A DNA stretch of 64,000 nucleotides from Streptomyces liliiviolaceus (GTDB lineage: Bacteria > Actinomycetota > Actinomycetes > Streptomycetales > Streptomycetaceae): contig NZ_JAGPYQ010000001.1 in assembly GCF_018070025.1 (NCBI RefSeq), positions 4,588,001 to 4,652,000 of the forward strand, read 5' to 3'. The translations under genes and the position numbers were made by a program. The notes beneath the pieces are model-generated. The model was not told where the DNA came from, ran no database searches, and was given only the letters and a program-made list of their open reading frames with translations. Positions 52,051-61,116 of the stretch are shown here, piece after piece (the stretch's first letter is position 1; the number at the start of each line of letters is the position of its first letter).

Positions 52051-52839
52051 TCAGAAGTTGCCGAGGCCGCCGCAGACGTTGAGGGCCTGTGCGGTGATGG
52101 AGGCGGCGAGGTCGGAGGCGAGGTAGCCGACCAGGCCCGCGACCTCCTGCGGGGTCGAGTACCGGCCGAGCGGGATCTTCGCCTGGAACTTCTCCAGGAT
52201 CGCGTCCTCGCTGGTGTCGTAGGCGGCGGCGTACCCCTGCCGCACCCGCTGCGCCATCGGCGTCTCGACATACCCGGGGCAGACCGCGTTGACGGTGATG
52301 CCGGTGGGCGCGAGTTCGTTACCGAGGGCCTTGGTGAAGCCGACGACGCCGTGCTTCGACGCGGAGTAGGGGGCGCCCAGTACGACGCCCTGCTTGCCGG
52401 CCGTGGAGGCGATGTTGATGATGCGGCCGCGGTCCTTGTGGCGCAGCCCGCCTGTGGTCAGGACCTCGCGGGTGAGCCGGAAGACGCTGGTGAGGTTCGT
52501 CTCGATGACGTCCTCCCACAGCTCGTCGGCGAGATCGGCGGTGACACCGCCGCCGGACCGGCCCGCGTTGTTGACGAGCACATCGATCGTCCCGAACCGC
52601 TCCAGCGCGGCCCGCACGAACTCCCGTACGGCATCGGGTTCGCGGACGTCGACGGTCGTTCCGGCCACGTCGAGCCCCTCGGCAACGAGTTCCTTGACCG
52701 TGGCCTCGACGTTCTCCGCGTCGCGGGCACCGATGAACACGCGGTGCCCCTGGACGGCGAGCAGTCGGGCGACGGCCAGGCCGATGCCGCTGGTGGCGCC
52801 AGTGACGAGAGCGACGCGGCCGGTGGTGGTCGTGGTCAT
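52051..52839 (-). CDS. type II PKS C9 ketoreductase (ActIII type)
   Basis: A 262-residue SDR closely resembling ActIII: VALVTGATSGIGLAVARLLA, LVNNAGRSGGG, IINIASTAGKQG, YSASKHG and CPGYVETPMAQRVRQGYA. These enzymes reduce the C9 ketone of the nascent poly-beta-ketone before cyclisation. It lies 9 bp after the ACP gene. Presence of a C9 KR argues against a spore-pigment (WhiE) cluster and for an angucycline or anthracycline-like product. Confidence 0.95.
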   Translation of the reverse strand: MTTTTTGRVALVTGATSGIGLAVARLLAVQGHRVFIGARDAENVEATVKELVAEGLDVAGTTVDVREPDAVREFVRAALERFGTIDVLVNNAGRSGGGVTADLADELWEDVIETNLTSVFRLTREVLTTGGLRHKDRGRIINIASTAGKQGVVLGAPYSASKHGVVGFTKALGNELAPTGITVNAVCPGYVETPMAQRVRQGYAAAYDTSEDAILEKFQAKIPLGRYSTPQEVAGLVGYLASDLAASITAQALNVCGGLGNF

Positions 52840-52848
52840 GGTGGCCTC

Positions 52849-53118
52849 TCAGACGGTGCGGGCGACGGTCAGCAGGTCGTTGACGACGCCGATGAGGGCG
52901 CGCGGGGTGAGCGCGTCGGTCAGCAGGTCGTCGTCGAGGGCGATGCCGTACGTGCGCTCGATCCGGCCGGCTGTCTCCAGGAGGGCTAGCGACTCATAGC
53001 CGAGCGCGGTGAACTCGGTGTCCAGGACGTCGCCGTCGAGGTCGAAGCCCTCTTCGGCGCCAGCGGCTTCCAGGAGTATGCGGGTGAGATCGGTGCGGGT
53101 GAACGCGTCGGCAGACAC
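52849..53118 (-). CDS. type II PKS acyl carrier protein
   Basis: An 89-residue ACP with the phosphopantetheine Ser in FTALGYESLALLE, of the LGYDSLALLE type seen in aromatic PKS. It carries the growing decaketide between KS/CLF and tailoring enzymes. Located between the CLF and KR genes, in the usual KS-CLF-ACP order. Confidence 0.95.
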   Translation of the reverse strand: MSADAFTRTDLTRILLEAAGAEEGFDLDGDVLDTEFTALGYESLALLETAGRIERTYGIALDDDLLTDALTPRALIGVVNDLLTVARTV

Positions 53119-53215
53119 GGAGGGTCCTTCCGGTGAGGGCTGGCTGGGTGGCGCGCGCGAGGCTTCGGGATGTGGTGGGGGCGCGTGTGGGGACAGGGCC
53201 CTTCGGGCGGGGCGG

Positions 53216-54439
53216 TCAGTGCGGAGCGGGCGCCCGCAGGACGACGGCGGAGTTGAAGCCGCCGTATCCCCGGGCCAGGACCAGCGCGGTACGCAGACCG
53301 AGGCGGCGCGGCTGGTCGACCACCAGGTCTATGTCGTACTCGGGGGAGAGCTTGACGTTGACGGCGGCGGGAACGATCCCGTCGCGCAGCGCGAGCAGGG
53401 CGGTGGCAAGGTCGAGGGAGGCGGCGCCCGAGTAGAGGCGGCCGGTCATGGTCTTGGGGCCGCTGACCGGGACGCCGCGCGGGCCGAAGACCTGGGTGAG
53501 CGCGTCGGCCTCGGCGCGGTCGAGCTCGGGGTCACCGGCCGCGTCGGCGAATACAACGTCCACGTCCGAGGGCTCGGCGCCCGCGTCGGCGAGGGCCAGT
53601 TCGACGGCCTTGCGCAGGCCGGGCGGACGCCCGCTGCCGGGCTTGGGGTCGAAGGTGGCGCCGTACCCGGCGATCTCACCGTAGGAGTGCGCGCCACGTG
53701 CGCGGGCGGCCTCGGCGGCCTCCAGGATCAGGATCGCGCCGCCCTCGCCGGGTACATAGCCGCGGGCGTCAGGGTCGAAGGGGAGGTAGGCGCGGGCGGG
53801 GTCCTCGCTGGTGCTGAGCCGGCCGCCGGCGAGCTGCGCGACCCAGCCCCAGGGGCACAGGGAGGCGTCGACGCCACCGGACACGACAAGACGGGTGCCC
53901 TTGCGGATCAGCCGCCGGGCCTGGGCCACCGCGTCGAGGCCGCCGGCCTGGTCGCTAACGACGACACCGCTGGGACCCATCATCCCGTTGCGGATGGAGA
54001 TCTGGCCGCTGTTGACGGCGTAGAACCAGGCGAAGGACTGGTACGCGGACACATGCTGGCTGCCCTGGCTCCACAGCTTGCGCAGCTCGTTCTGGCCGAA
54101 CTCGAAGCCGCCGGACGCGCTCGCGGTGACCACACCCATGTCGAAGGAGGCCAGCTCGTCGGGGCGTACGCCCGCATCGGCCAGCGCCCAGTCGGTGGCG
54201 GCGAGGGCGAGCCGGGTCACCCGGTCGGTCTGCGGGATGAGCCGACTCGGCAGGTGCTCCTCGGCGGTGAACCCGGTGATCTCGCCGGCGAGTTTCGCCG
54301 GGTAGCCGGACGGGTCGAAGCGGGTGAGGCGGCCGATGCCGCTGCGGCCCTCGCATGTGGCCGCCCAGTGCTCGCGGGTACCGAGCCCGGTCGGCGAGGC
54401 GACGCCAAGTCCGGTCACCACGACGGTCGCCGTGCTCAC
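53216..54439 (-). CDS. type II PKS chain length factor (KS-beta)
   Basis: A 407-residue KS-like partner. The active-site Cys is replaced by Gln in [11 protein letters not shown], the hallmark of CLFs, which decarboxylate malonyl-ACP and set chain length. The GTG at 54439 overlaps the KS-alpha stop (GTGA) and has AAAGGAAG upstream. Forms a heterodimer with KS-alpha. Confidence 0.96.
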   Translation of the reverse strand: MSTATVVVTGLGVASPTGLGTREHWAATCEGRSGIGRLTRFDPSGYPAKLAGEITGFTAEEHLPSRLIPQTDRVTRLALAATDWALADAGVRPDELASFDMGVVTASASGGFEFGQNELRKLWSQGSQHVSAYQSFAWFYAVNSGQISIRNGMMGPSGVVVSDQAGGLDAVAQARRLIRKGTRLVVSGGVDASLCPWGWVAQLAGGRLSTSEDPARAYLPFDPDARGYVPGEGGAILILEAAEAARARGAHSYGEIAGYGATFDPKPGSGRPPGLRKAVELALADAGAEPSDVDVVFADAAGDPELDRAEADALTQVFGPRGVPVSGPKTMTGRLYSGAASLDLATALLALRDGIVPAAVNVKLSPEYDIDLVVDQPRRLGLRTALVLARGYGGFNSAVVLRAPAPH

Positions 54440-55707
54440 GCCTGCTTCCTTTCCGGCTGGACCAGCACCATCGCGCTCTGGAACCCGCCGAACCCGCTGC
54501 CGACGGTGAGTACCGCGTCGGTGAGCTGGTCGCGGGCGTCGAGCGGCACGTAGTCGAGGTCGCACTCGGGGTCGGGGGTGTGGAGGTTGGCGGTCGGCGG
54601 CACGACGTCGTACTCCATGGCCAGGACCGAGGCGGCGATCTCGATGGAGCCGATCGCGCCCAGGGAGTGGCCCACCATCGACTTGATCGAGCTGACCGGG
54701 GTGCGGTAGGCATGCGCCCCGAGGCTGCGTTTGAACGCGGCTGTCTCGTGACGGTCGTTCTGTTTCGTGCCCGAACCGTGCGCGTTGATGTAGTCGATGG
54801 CCTCGCCGGGCAGCCGCGCCTCGTCGAGGGCGACCCGGATCGCCTCGGCCATCTCCGCCCCGTCGGGGCGCAGTCCGGTCATGTGGTAAGCGTTGGAGCG
54901 GGTCGCGTACCCGGCGATCTCCGCATAGATGTGGGCGCCCCGCCTGCGAGCACTGTCGAGTTCCTCCAGCACGAACACGGCCGCGCCCTCGCCGAGCACG
55001 AACCCGTTGCGGGTGCCGTCGAAGGGGCGGGAGGCGTGGGCCGGGTCGTCGTGGCGGGGGGTGGTGGCCTTGATCGCGTCGAAGCAGGCCATGGTGATCG
55101 GGGAGATCGGCGCGTCCGACGAGCCGGCGACCATGATGTCCACCGCTCCCTCGCGGATCAGCTCAGCGGCGTACCCGACGGAGTCGATGCCCGAGGTGCA
55201 GCCGGTGGATACGACGGTGGCGGGGCCCTCGGCGCCGACCGCTCGGGCCACCTCGGCGGCGAAGGAACTGGGCACCAGATGGTCGTAGAGGTGCGGTGCC
55301 GCGTACGCGTGGTCGACGAGGGCGAGCCGACCGCCGTCGCTGACGACGCGGTACTCCTCGTCCAGGCCCATCGTGGCGCCGACAGCGCTCCCGACGGTGA
55401 CGCCGGTGCGGTACGGGTCGAGGTCGGCGAACTCGATCCCGCTGTCCGCGACCGCGCCGTGCGCCGCGACCACAGCAAACTGGGCGGCCCGGTCCATGCG
55501 GCGCACTTCCTGCGGGGTGAGGCCGTGCTCGTACGGATCGAAGTCGATCTCGGCGGCGACGCGGGAGCGGAACGGCGCAGGGTCGAAGAAGGTGATTCCG
55601 CGAGTCGCCGTACGCCCCTCACTCAGCAGGTTCCAGAAGTTCTTGGCGCCCACGCCACCCGGCGCCAGTACCTCAAGCCCCGTGATGACGACGCGACGCG
55701 CGCTCAC
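54436..55707 (-). CDS. type II PKS ketosynthase alpha
   Basis: A 423-residue condensing enzyme. Active-site Cys in [14 protein letters not shown], His residues in [12 protein letters not shown] and [12 protein letters not shown]. The GTG at 55707 ([10 protein letters not shown]) overlaps the cyclase stop (GTGA) and gives the normal length; the frame extends 19 codons further without a signal. Together with CLF and ACP it is the minimal PKS, here probably making a decaketide. Confidence 0.96.
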   Translation of the reverse strand: MSARRVVITGLEVLAPGGVGAKNFWNLLSEGRTATRGITFFDPAPFRSRVAAEIDFDPYEHGLTPQEVRRMDRAAQFAVVAAHGAVADSGIEFADLDPYRTGVTVGSAVGATMGLDEEYRVVSDGGRLALVDHAYAAPHLYDHLVPSSFAAEVARAVGAEGPATVVSTGCTSGIDSVGYAAELIREGAVDIMVAGSSDAPISPITMACFDAIKATTPRHDDPAHASRPFDGTRNGFVLGEGAAVFVLEELDSARRRGAHIYAEIAGYATRSNAYHMTGLRPDGAEMAEAIRVALDEARLPGEAIDYINAHGSGTKQNDRHETAAFKRSLGAHAYRTPVSSIKSMVGHSLGAIGSIEIAASVLAMEYDVVPPTANLHTPDPECDLDYVPLDARDQLTDAVLTVGSGFGGFQSAMVLVQPERKQA

Positions 55708-56033
55708 GCGGACGCTTCCCACGCATAGAACCGTGTCGCCATCGCGTCCGCCGGTGAGCGCCAAGTCGCCGGGTCGTACGCCTCGATGAACGGCTTAAGG
55801 TCGTTGCTGATCCCGACGAACCTGGGGTCGGCCTTCGCCGCCTCGATCAGCTCTCCCCCGTTGTCCTCGTCGAAGTCCTGAAGGTGGAAGTACAGGCCCC
55901 GATAGTGAAAAAGCTGGCGCCGCCTGGTCCCCATCCTGTGCGGCATCTCGGTCGCGTCGAAATCGGCGAACAGGTCGGCCACGTTCACGCTCGCGCCCGG
56001 TTCCAGCCTGGCGACGATCAAGGTGCTGTGCAT
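55704..56033 (-). CDS. polyketide cyclase, TcmI/JadI family
   Basis: A 109-residue ferredoxin-like-fold cyclase: [40 protein letters not shown], then [10 protein letters not shown] and [20 protein letters not shown]. Family members close the last rings of tetracenomycins (TcmI) and angucyclines (JadI). ATG 56033 has GGGGAG upstream. It is the first gene of the minus-strand polyketide run and couples to KS-alpha by a GTGA overlap, as jadI does to jadA. Confidence 0.94.
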   Translation of the reverse strand: MHSTLIVARLEPGASVNVADLFADFDATEMPHRMGTRRRQLFHYRGLYFHLQDFDEDNGGELIEAAKADPRFVGISNDLKPFIEAYDPATWRSPADAMATRFYAWEASA

Positions 56034-56800
56034 ACGTACCCACTCCCCGCTCATGTAATGACCATGACATCCCGACGGTGCAGGTCGCGTCCGGCGTCCC
56101 TCAGCTGCCCACATCGACCCGCAGCTTCAAGCCTCCGGGGCGCGGGGGCCGTGTTCAAGGGAGGCCGGTTCAGGGCTTCGTCAGGGCTTTTCGGAGGGCT
56201 GCGCAGAAAGGTCAAACGGGCGCAGGTCCACGACAGAGCGAGCTACGGGCGAGACAGAGAACTGCGGGGCGGGTCAAACGATCGTCACGGGAGGTGCGGG
56301 GAGTGGCTTCATATCCTGCACCGGGCGCTCCTGTTGGGCTGGGACCGGCTGGGAGACCTCTTCGGGTCCGCGGCTGCCGCGGCGGCGCGGACCCGGTGCC
56401 GGCGGTCGGGCCGGTGCCGGAAGGCACTTCCACGCGCGCCCCTCCATAGCTGCGCCGCCGTGGATGCCGTCACCGCGGGAACGGCGTCTCCACTTCTGCT
56501 GCGACCGGCCGGGAACATGTCGTGGACGGGTTGGTCGATGGCCCAGCGGGTGACGGCGGTGTCGTGCCGGGTGGTGGCCACAACGCGAAAACGTCCACCT
56601 GCTCAAGCTCGAAGCGCCGGCCCATGTTCCGGACTCGGCGGCTTCCTCCCTTTTCACGTGTCGGTCACGCGCGCCGCGTCGACCGCGTGGCGCGGCCAGG
56701 GAGGCGGCACGACGGCGACAGCCATGGGGCGCCTCGTGCACCCACCGGCCCGCGGACCTGTCTGCCGCTCGGCGTCAGTCACGACCAGGTGTCAGGTGGT
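56034..56800. other. upstream region of the polyketide operon without a recognisable gene
   Basis: The first part should contain the promoter of the polyketide operon. Open frames on either strand give no recognisable product. The far end merges with a broken SDR gene, so this stretch may also be decayed sequence. Confidence 0.45.
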
Positions 56801-57080
56801 TCAGGACTGGGCAGTGGGGCGGACGACGATGTCTCCCACATCGACACCCTTCCGGCTGCTCGATGGCGAACGCGATGGCGCGGGCCACCGCGTCGGGCGA
56901 GAGCCCCATCTGTTCCATCTGCTCCACGATCCGCTCCCGCAGTGCCGGGAGCATGGGGTCCGCGAAGTCCGTGCGGACGAAACCCGGGGAGACGACGGTG
57001 ACCCGCAGACCGTCCCCCCGTTCATTCAGCGGCCTTTCGACAAGTCGCGTAGCAGCACCTCGAAGAGCCGACGTCCAGAA
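56801..57080 (-). pseudogene. SDR gene C-terminal remnant, frameshifted
   Basis: Minus-strand translation reads LRVTVVSPGFVRTDFADPML and then LSPDAVARAIAFAIEQPEG in one frame, and VDVGDIVVRPTAQS in another. A frameshift near 56850 separates them. The Rossmann half and YxxxK part are missing; upstream the sequence turns into an IS5-type remnant. It is the end of a short-chain dehydrogenase lost to IS activity. Confidence 0.75.
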
Positions 57081-57169
57081 CCGTCGGCCTGGAAGTCGCC
57101 GTTCGTGGTCAGTTGCACCGCGTTGAGCGGCTGGTCCAGCAAGTGCGTCCCGCCCGACTGGGCCTGTCT

Positions 57170-57670
57170 GATAAAGGTGTCGCGTTGTTGAGCCACGACA
57201 GGGCCTTTTCGACCCGTGGCCGGGCCCGACGGTGGACGGCGTCCCCTGTTTCCTGCGGCAGGCTGAGGTGTGTCTGACCGCGTCGTTTGCGGTGCGGGAC
57301 GCGCAGGCAGGTGGTCGTTGCGGCTCCCGGGCAGGAGCAGGCCGATAACCATGACCAAGCGACTGTTGGCGCCGATGACGCCTGGGAGGTTGGTCGAGCA
57401 CCGGTGGTTTTGCTCAAGTCTGCGACCGTGCGGTCGCGGGTGGGTACCGGGGTGCCGTCGACAACGCGAACGGCGTGCTCGCGCGGCCGCGGGCCGGCGG
57501 GATCGCGAGTAGCGGTGCCAGGTAGTCCAGGATCCTGTCAGCCACGGACTTCGACACCCCGAACATCGGCTCCAACTACCGCAACGTCAGGTTCGTCCGC
57601 CCGTACGTCGCCACCAGCAGCACCCGCGCTGACCTGCGCTTCATGGCGTGGTGGCACGGCACTTTGAACA
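57170..57670 (-). mobile_element. IS5-family transposase remnant (older copy)
   Basis: Minus-strand pieces match the copy at 58054-58995: ARVLLVATYGRTNLTLR, a stop, then LEPMFGVSKSVADRILDYLA, then fragments in other frames ending KRRGQTHLSL and AVHRRARPRVEKALSWL. In-frame stops and shifts make it non-functional. Confidence 0.75.
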
Positions 57671-57788
57671 AGGACAGTGCGGCAGACGCTGAAAAACAAC
57701 ACGACAATTCCCTGCGGGTTCAGAGAGAATGGACAGTGGTATCGGCGGCCCGCCATGGATCCCGCTGTCCAACATAAGGGGGAAGGAA

Positions 57789-57980
57789 ATGCGTAAACGT
57801 ATGATCACCATCCTCATCACCACTGCAGCCGTGGTGATGGGTGTGGCTCCGGCGGCGTCGGCGCTCGCGCAGCCATGGGACAGCCACCGACTTCAGCCCG
57901 CTGGTCACATAGACGGCGGCGTCGCACCCACCGGCCACCACGAGGGCAGTTTCACGCCTGCCGGTTACCACGACAACTGA
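57789..57980 (+). CDS. small secreted peptide with three His-containing repeats
   Basis: A 63-residue precursor not recognised as any known family. ATG 57789 is preceded by GGGGAAGGAA. Residues 1-27 form a Sec signal peptide: RKR, a hydrophobic core ITILITTAAVVMGVAPAA, and a likely cut after SALA. The mature peptide would be about 36 residues and consists of a short lead (QPWDSHR) and three roughly 10-residue repeats, LQPAGHIDGG, VAPTGHHEGS and FTPAGYHDN, with pattern x-x-P-A/T-G-H/Y-x-D/E-G. Five His and four acidic residues and no Cys are present. The frame after its TGA continues for 15 codons to a TAG, ending MYVNGQVVAVT. It sits intact between two IS5 remnants. Confidence 0.7.
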   Translation: MRKRMITILITTAAVVMGVAPAASALAQPWDSHRLQPAGHIDGGVAPTGHHEGSFTPAGYHDN

Positions 57981-58053
57981 GGACCTGTCGGGATGTACGT
58001 CAACGGTCAGGTCGTGGCCGTCACCTAGACGGTTGTCCCGTATGAGGGCTGAG

Positions 58054-58995
58054 TTATCTGCTGAGGGCCATGTTGTGCAGGCGCGCAACGCCGAGCATGG
58101 CCAGGCGAACGCCATTCCCCTTAAGCCGGCAGTCCCGCAGGACCTTCCAGTTCTTCACGCGGGCCAGGGAGCGCTCGACACGGGCCCGGCCCCGTCGATG
58201 GACGGCGTTCTCGGCCTCCTGCTGCAGACTCAGACGCTCCTGGCCTCGCCGTTTGCGGTGCGGGATGAGCAGCCCGGTGCCCTGGTAGCCGCCCTCGGCG
58301 ATGGTGGGAACACTGCGGCATGCCCGGTCCACTCCGGACTCGCTGAAAGCCCGGCAGTCGTTACGGCTGCCAGGCAGCGGTTCACCGATCGCCACGACCA
58401 AGCGGCTGTTGGCGTCGATGACCGCCTGGAGGTTCGTCGAGTAGCGATAGTTCTTGCTGCGATGCTCCGGCCCCGGGTGGGCACCAAGGTGCCATCGACG
58501 ATGTACACGGTGTCTTCCCGTTTGCGGCGGGCCGGCGAGATCGTCAGCAGCGGCGCGAGGTGGTCCAGGATCCTGTCCACGGCTGACTTCGAGATTCCGG
58601 TCAGCGGCCGACTTGGAGATCCCGAACAACGGAGCAAGTCGCCGCATCGTCAAGTTCGTGCGCCAGTACACCGTCACCAACAGGACACGGTCCTCCAACA
58701 GCAGACTCCAGGGCCAGCCGCGCTGCTGATCCGAAGCTTCCTCGCGTCGCACCGAGGCAACCAACTTGCCGAAGCAGCGGGCGCTCAATTCGGTGAAGGG
58801 CTCTATCCAGGACGGCCAGAACAACAGCCGGCGGAGGACGTGATCCTCGGCGTTGCTGATCGCCGCCGGCGACAACCCGGAGCCGCTGGCAAACGAGGCA
58901 TCCTTCGCTGCTCTGTGTGGCGTCAGCCCTGTCGAACAGTCCTCCGGAAAGACCCAGCGACGACGACTGAACCGCGGCGGCAACCGCCAGGCCAA
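58054..58995 (-). pseudogene. IS5-family transposase, frameshifted
   Basis: The minus strand encodes a DDE transposase of the IS5-like group: WSLLLEDRVLLVTVYWRTNL, LTMRRLAPLFGISKSA, then in another frame VDRILDHLAPLL and DTVYIVDGTLVPTRG, then back to the first frame with SKNYRYSTNLQAVIDANSRL, PLPGSRNDCRAFSES and VERSLARVKNWKVLRDCR. Two frameshifts, one at a 25-bp duplication, break it. The N-terminal end overlaps the IS110 fragment on the other strand. Confidence 0.85.
58574..58623. repeat. imperfect 25-bp tandem duplication in the transposase
   Basis: 58574-58598 and 58599-58623 each encode GISKSA with five or so differences between copies. The 25-bp length causes a +1 shift. The divergence suggests joining of two related IS copies rather than fresh slippage. 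Confidence 0.7.
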
Positions 58996-59188
58996 CGCAG
59001 CCCTCTACCGCATCGTCGTGACACGTCTCCGCCGTGACACCCGCACGCGCACCTACCTCGAACGACGCACGAAGCAGGGCATGTCGAAACGCGAGATCAT
59101 CCGCTGCCTCAAACGCTACGTGGCCCGAGAGATCTACCGGCAGATCCAACCGACGACTGCCTCCACCGCCGCAACCGCTGCCACTTGA
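58844..59188 (+). mobile_element. IS110-family transposase C-terminal fragment
   Basis: The frame gives LIAAGDNPEPLANEASFAAL, then CGVSPVEQSSGKTQRRRLNR, GGNRQANAALYRIVVTRLR and KQGMSKREIIRCLKRYVARE, the C-terminal (IS116/IS110/IS902) domain. A stop lies just upstream at 58841, so the N-terminal RuvC-like domain is gone. Confidence 0.88.
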
Positions 59189-59199
59189 CGCAACATAGG

Positions 59200-59472
59200 G
59201 GCATCTTGAACACCCATGTCAGCCGCGCGATGCGGCAGCTGGTCGCGAACCGGGACTGGCTCACCGTCTACCAGCTGCCGCCGTACGCACCCGAACTCAA
59301 CCCGGTCGAGGCGGTGTGGTCCCACCTCAAACGGTCACTGGCGAACCTCGCCAAGCACGGAATCGACCAGCTGAACGCCATGGTCAAGACCCGCCTCAAG
59401 CGCATGCAGTACCGCACGAGCCTCATCGAGGGCTTCCTCGCGAAGACCGGCCTGGACCTTACACCGCCGCAA
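59200..59472 (+). mobile_element. IS630-family transposase C-terminal fragment
   Basis: The frame has VYQLPPYAPELNPVEAVWSH with the last catalytic Glu of the DDE domain, then LKRSLANLAKHGIDQLNAMV and RLKRMQYR. The rest of the transposase is absent; the fragment directly abuts the IS110 piece. Confidence 0.85.
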
Positions 59473-59478
59473 CCTAAG

Positions 59479-59493
59479 CCATTGAAGATCTCT
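59479..59493. repeat. 15-bp direct repeat, left copy
   Basis: CCATTGAAGATCTCT, identical to 61102-61116. With two mismatches the match extends 8 bp to the left. It overlaps the stop codon of the DHFR-like gene and flanks the DHFR-like/AraC island. Confidence 0.85.
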
Positions 59494-60103
59494 AGCGGCG
59501 TACCTTGAACCTGAGGTGCAGCACCCGGTCGCCCTGGATGACCACGTGGGGATTCTCCAGCAGCTGCTGGCCGTCGATGCTGCCGAAGTAGCGTTTGCCC
59601 GACCCGAAGACCACCGGCACCACGTCCATGGCCACCTCGTCCACGAGGCCGGCCGCGAGGATCTGACCGCCCACCTCGCCGGCGCTCACAGCGACGACTC
59701 GCTCACCGGCGAGCTCCTGGGCCTTGTCGATCGCAGCCGTCACGCCGTCGACGAAGTGGAACGACGCCTCAGGGTGCCAGCCCTCGGGCTTGGGCCGATG
59801 GGACACCACGACCACGTGGTCGCCGGCGGGCTGGTTGCCTTCCCAGCCGTTCATCAGGTCGAAGAAGTGGCGGCCCATCACGATCGTGCCGATCGACTCC
59901 CACATCGGCCGGACGTACTCCGCCGATGCACGTGAGACCTGGAAGCCGCTTCCGACGCTAGAGTGGTCGTACTGCTGGTCGCCGCCTTCGGTGATCGGGG
60001 TGTTCCCGCTGAAATACCACTCGTGGAGTGGCCCGACGTCGTCGTTGGCATCGGCGATGAAGCCGTCCACCGACACCACGTTGTGCATGATCACTGTGCC
60101 CAC
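59492..60103 (-). CDS. dihydrofolate-reductase-like (RibD C-terminal domain) protein
   Basis: A 203-residue protein of the RibD_C/DHFR-like family common in actinomycetes: VIMHNVVSVDGFIADANDDV, TIVMGRHFFDLMNGW, HVVVVSHRPKPEGW and VGGQILAAGLVDEVAMDVVP. Such proteins bind NADPH and reduce unknown, probably non-folate, substrates. Start is the GTG at 60103 with GAGGAGG upstream. It follows the AraC regulator gene by 74 bp and is probably under its control. Confidence 0.9.
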   Translation of the reverse strand: MGTVIMHNVVSVDGFIADANDDVGPLHEWYFSGNTPITEGGDQQYDHSSVGSGFQVSRASAEYVRPMWESIGTIVMGRHFFDLMNGWEGNQPAGDHVVVVSHRPKPEGWHPEASFHFVDGVTAAIDKAQELAGERVVAVSAGEVGGQILAAGLVDEVAMDVVPVVFGSGKRYFGSIDGQQLLENPHVVIQGDRVLHLRFKVRR

Positions 60104-60177
60104 GGGTCCTCCTCGACTCTCTCTGCGTGTTCACCCCCGATCTTGTCGCCCCGGGAGGCGACCGGGCATGTAAGAAA

Positions 60178-61026
60178 TCAATCAGCGGGCATCGGACCTG
60201 CGTCCGGCGGGAACCCCTGCTCGGCGGGGAATCGGCGCCGCAGGGCCAGGTACTCCGTCGGGGTGTGGCCGGTGAAGTCTTTGAACTCCCTGCTGAAATG
60301 AGCCCGGTCGAAGTAGCCTGCCGCGTGCGCGAGCTCCGACCAGTCGACCGGACGCAGGGCGTCCACGGACATGATCAGCCGCGCGAAGCGGTAGATCCGC
60401 GCCACCCGCTTCGGGGTGACCCCGACATGAGCCTTGAACTGCGCGGCCAGGTGGTTGCCACTTACCCCGGCGCCCGCGGTCAGCGCACCGATCGGGATCG
60501 TTCCGTTGGACGTCTCCAAACGCCCGCCTGCGTGCAGGACCAGGTCGAGACCGCGCGACGGCGCCTCGGCAAGCCGCGACAGCAGCTCCGCTTCCAGCAC
60601 CCGCAGTGTCTCGGTCGCCGACGCGATGTCGCCGGCCTGGTTGCGAATCCGGTCCACCGACCGTTGCCAGACGGCGTCAACCGGCACCCATCGGTCCCGC
60701 AGCTCACTCGCCGGCATGTCTAGGAACGGCGACATCCCCCACGGCTTGAAGTGCACCCCGACGAGCCGCACCCGTGCGGGGTACTCGACGAGGAAACGCC
60801 TGGTCCATACGCCCAAGAACCACCCATCGGCCAACACAGCCGACGGCACCACAGGGTCGGAGTCCCACAGGCGGACGGGCCCGCCCAGGTTGAGGAACAG
60901 GTGCGCCGACGGCATCGGCGGGATGTTCATCCGGCGATGGCGCGGCACCCCGGTCAGGCAGTAGATGTCGTCGACGAACCGGTCGAGGGGCGGACAGGGC
61001 ACCCGGCCGACGTATTCCACCGGCAC
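60178..61026 (-). CDS. AraC-family transcriptional regulator
   Basis: A 282-residue regulator with an N-terminal ligand/dimer domain (VGVHFKPWGMSPFLDMPASE is a typical motif) and a C-terminal double HTH: SGNHLAAQFKAHVGVTPKRV and then WSELAHAAGYFDRAHFSREF with FTGHTPTEYL. The start at 61026 fits the family N-terminus PVEYVGRVPCPPLDRFVDDI. It heads a two-gene unit with the DHFR-like protein, isolated among IS remnants. Confidence 0.92.
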   Translation of the reverse strand: MPVEYVGRVPCPPLDRFVDDIYCLTGVPRHRRMNIPPMPSAHLFLNLGGPVRLWDSDPVVPSAVLADGWFLGVWTRRFLVEYPARVRLVGVHFKPWGMSPFLDMPASELRDRWVPVDAVWQRSVDRIRNQAGDIASATETLRVLEAELLSRLAEAPSRGLDLVLHAGGRLETSNGTIPIGALTAGAGVSGNHLAAQFKAHVGVTPKRVARIYRFARLIMSVDALRPVDWSELAHAAGYFDRAHFSREFKDFTGHTPTEYLALRRRFPAEQGFPPDAGPMPAD

Positions 61027-61101
61027 AGTGTGCCCGACAACCGTTCAGTGCGCGAGGGACGTCGCCGGCCCTGCCATCGATCCTCTCCGCGGTAACCTCA
61101 A

Positions 61102-61116
61102 CCATTGAAGATCTCT
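61102..61116. repeat. 15-bp direct repeat, right copy
   Basis: Second copy of CCATTGAAGATCTCT. It lies at the left end of the IS5-like fragment and bounds the DHFR-like/AraC island on the right. Confidence 0.85.

Noticed and set aside
51049..56033. A spore-pigment (WhiE-like) cluster
   Set aside because: The presence of a C9 ketoreductase, a di-domain aromatase/cyclase and jad-like oxygenases fits an angucycline better; WhiE clusters lack the ketoreductase.
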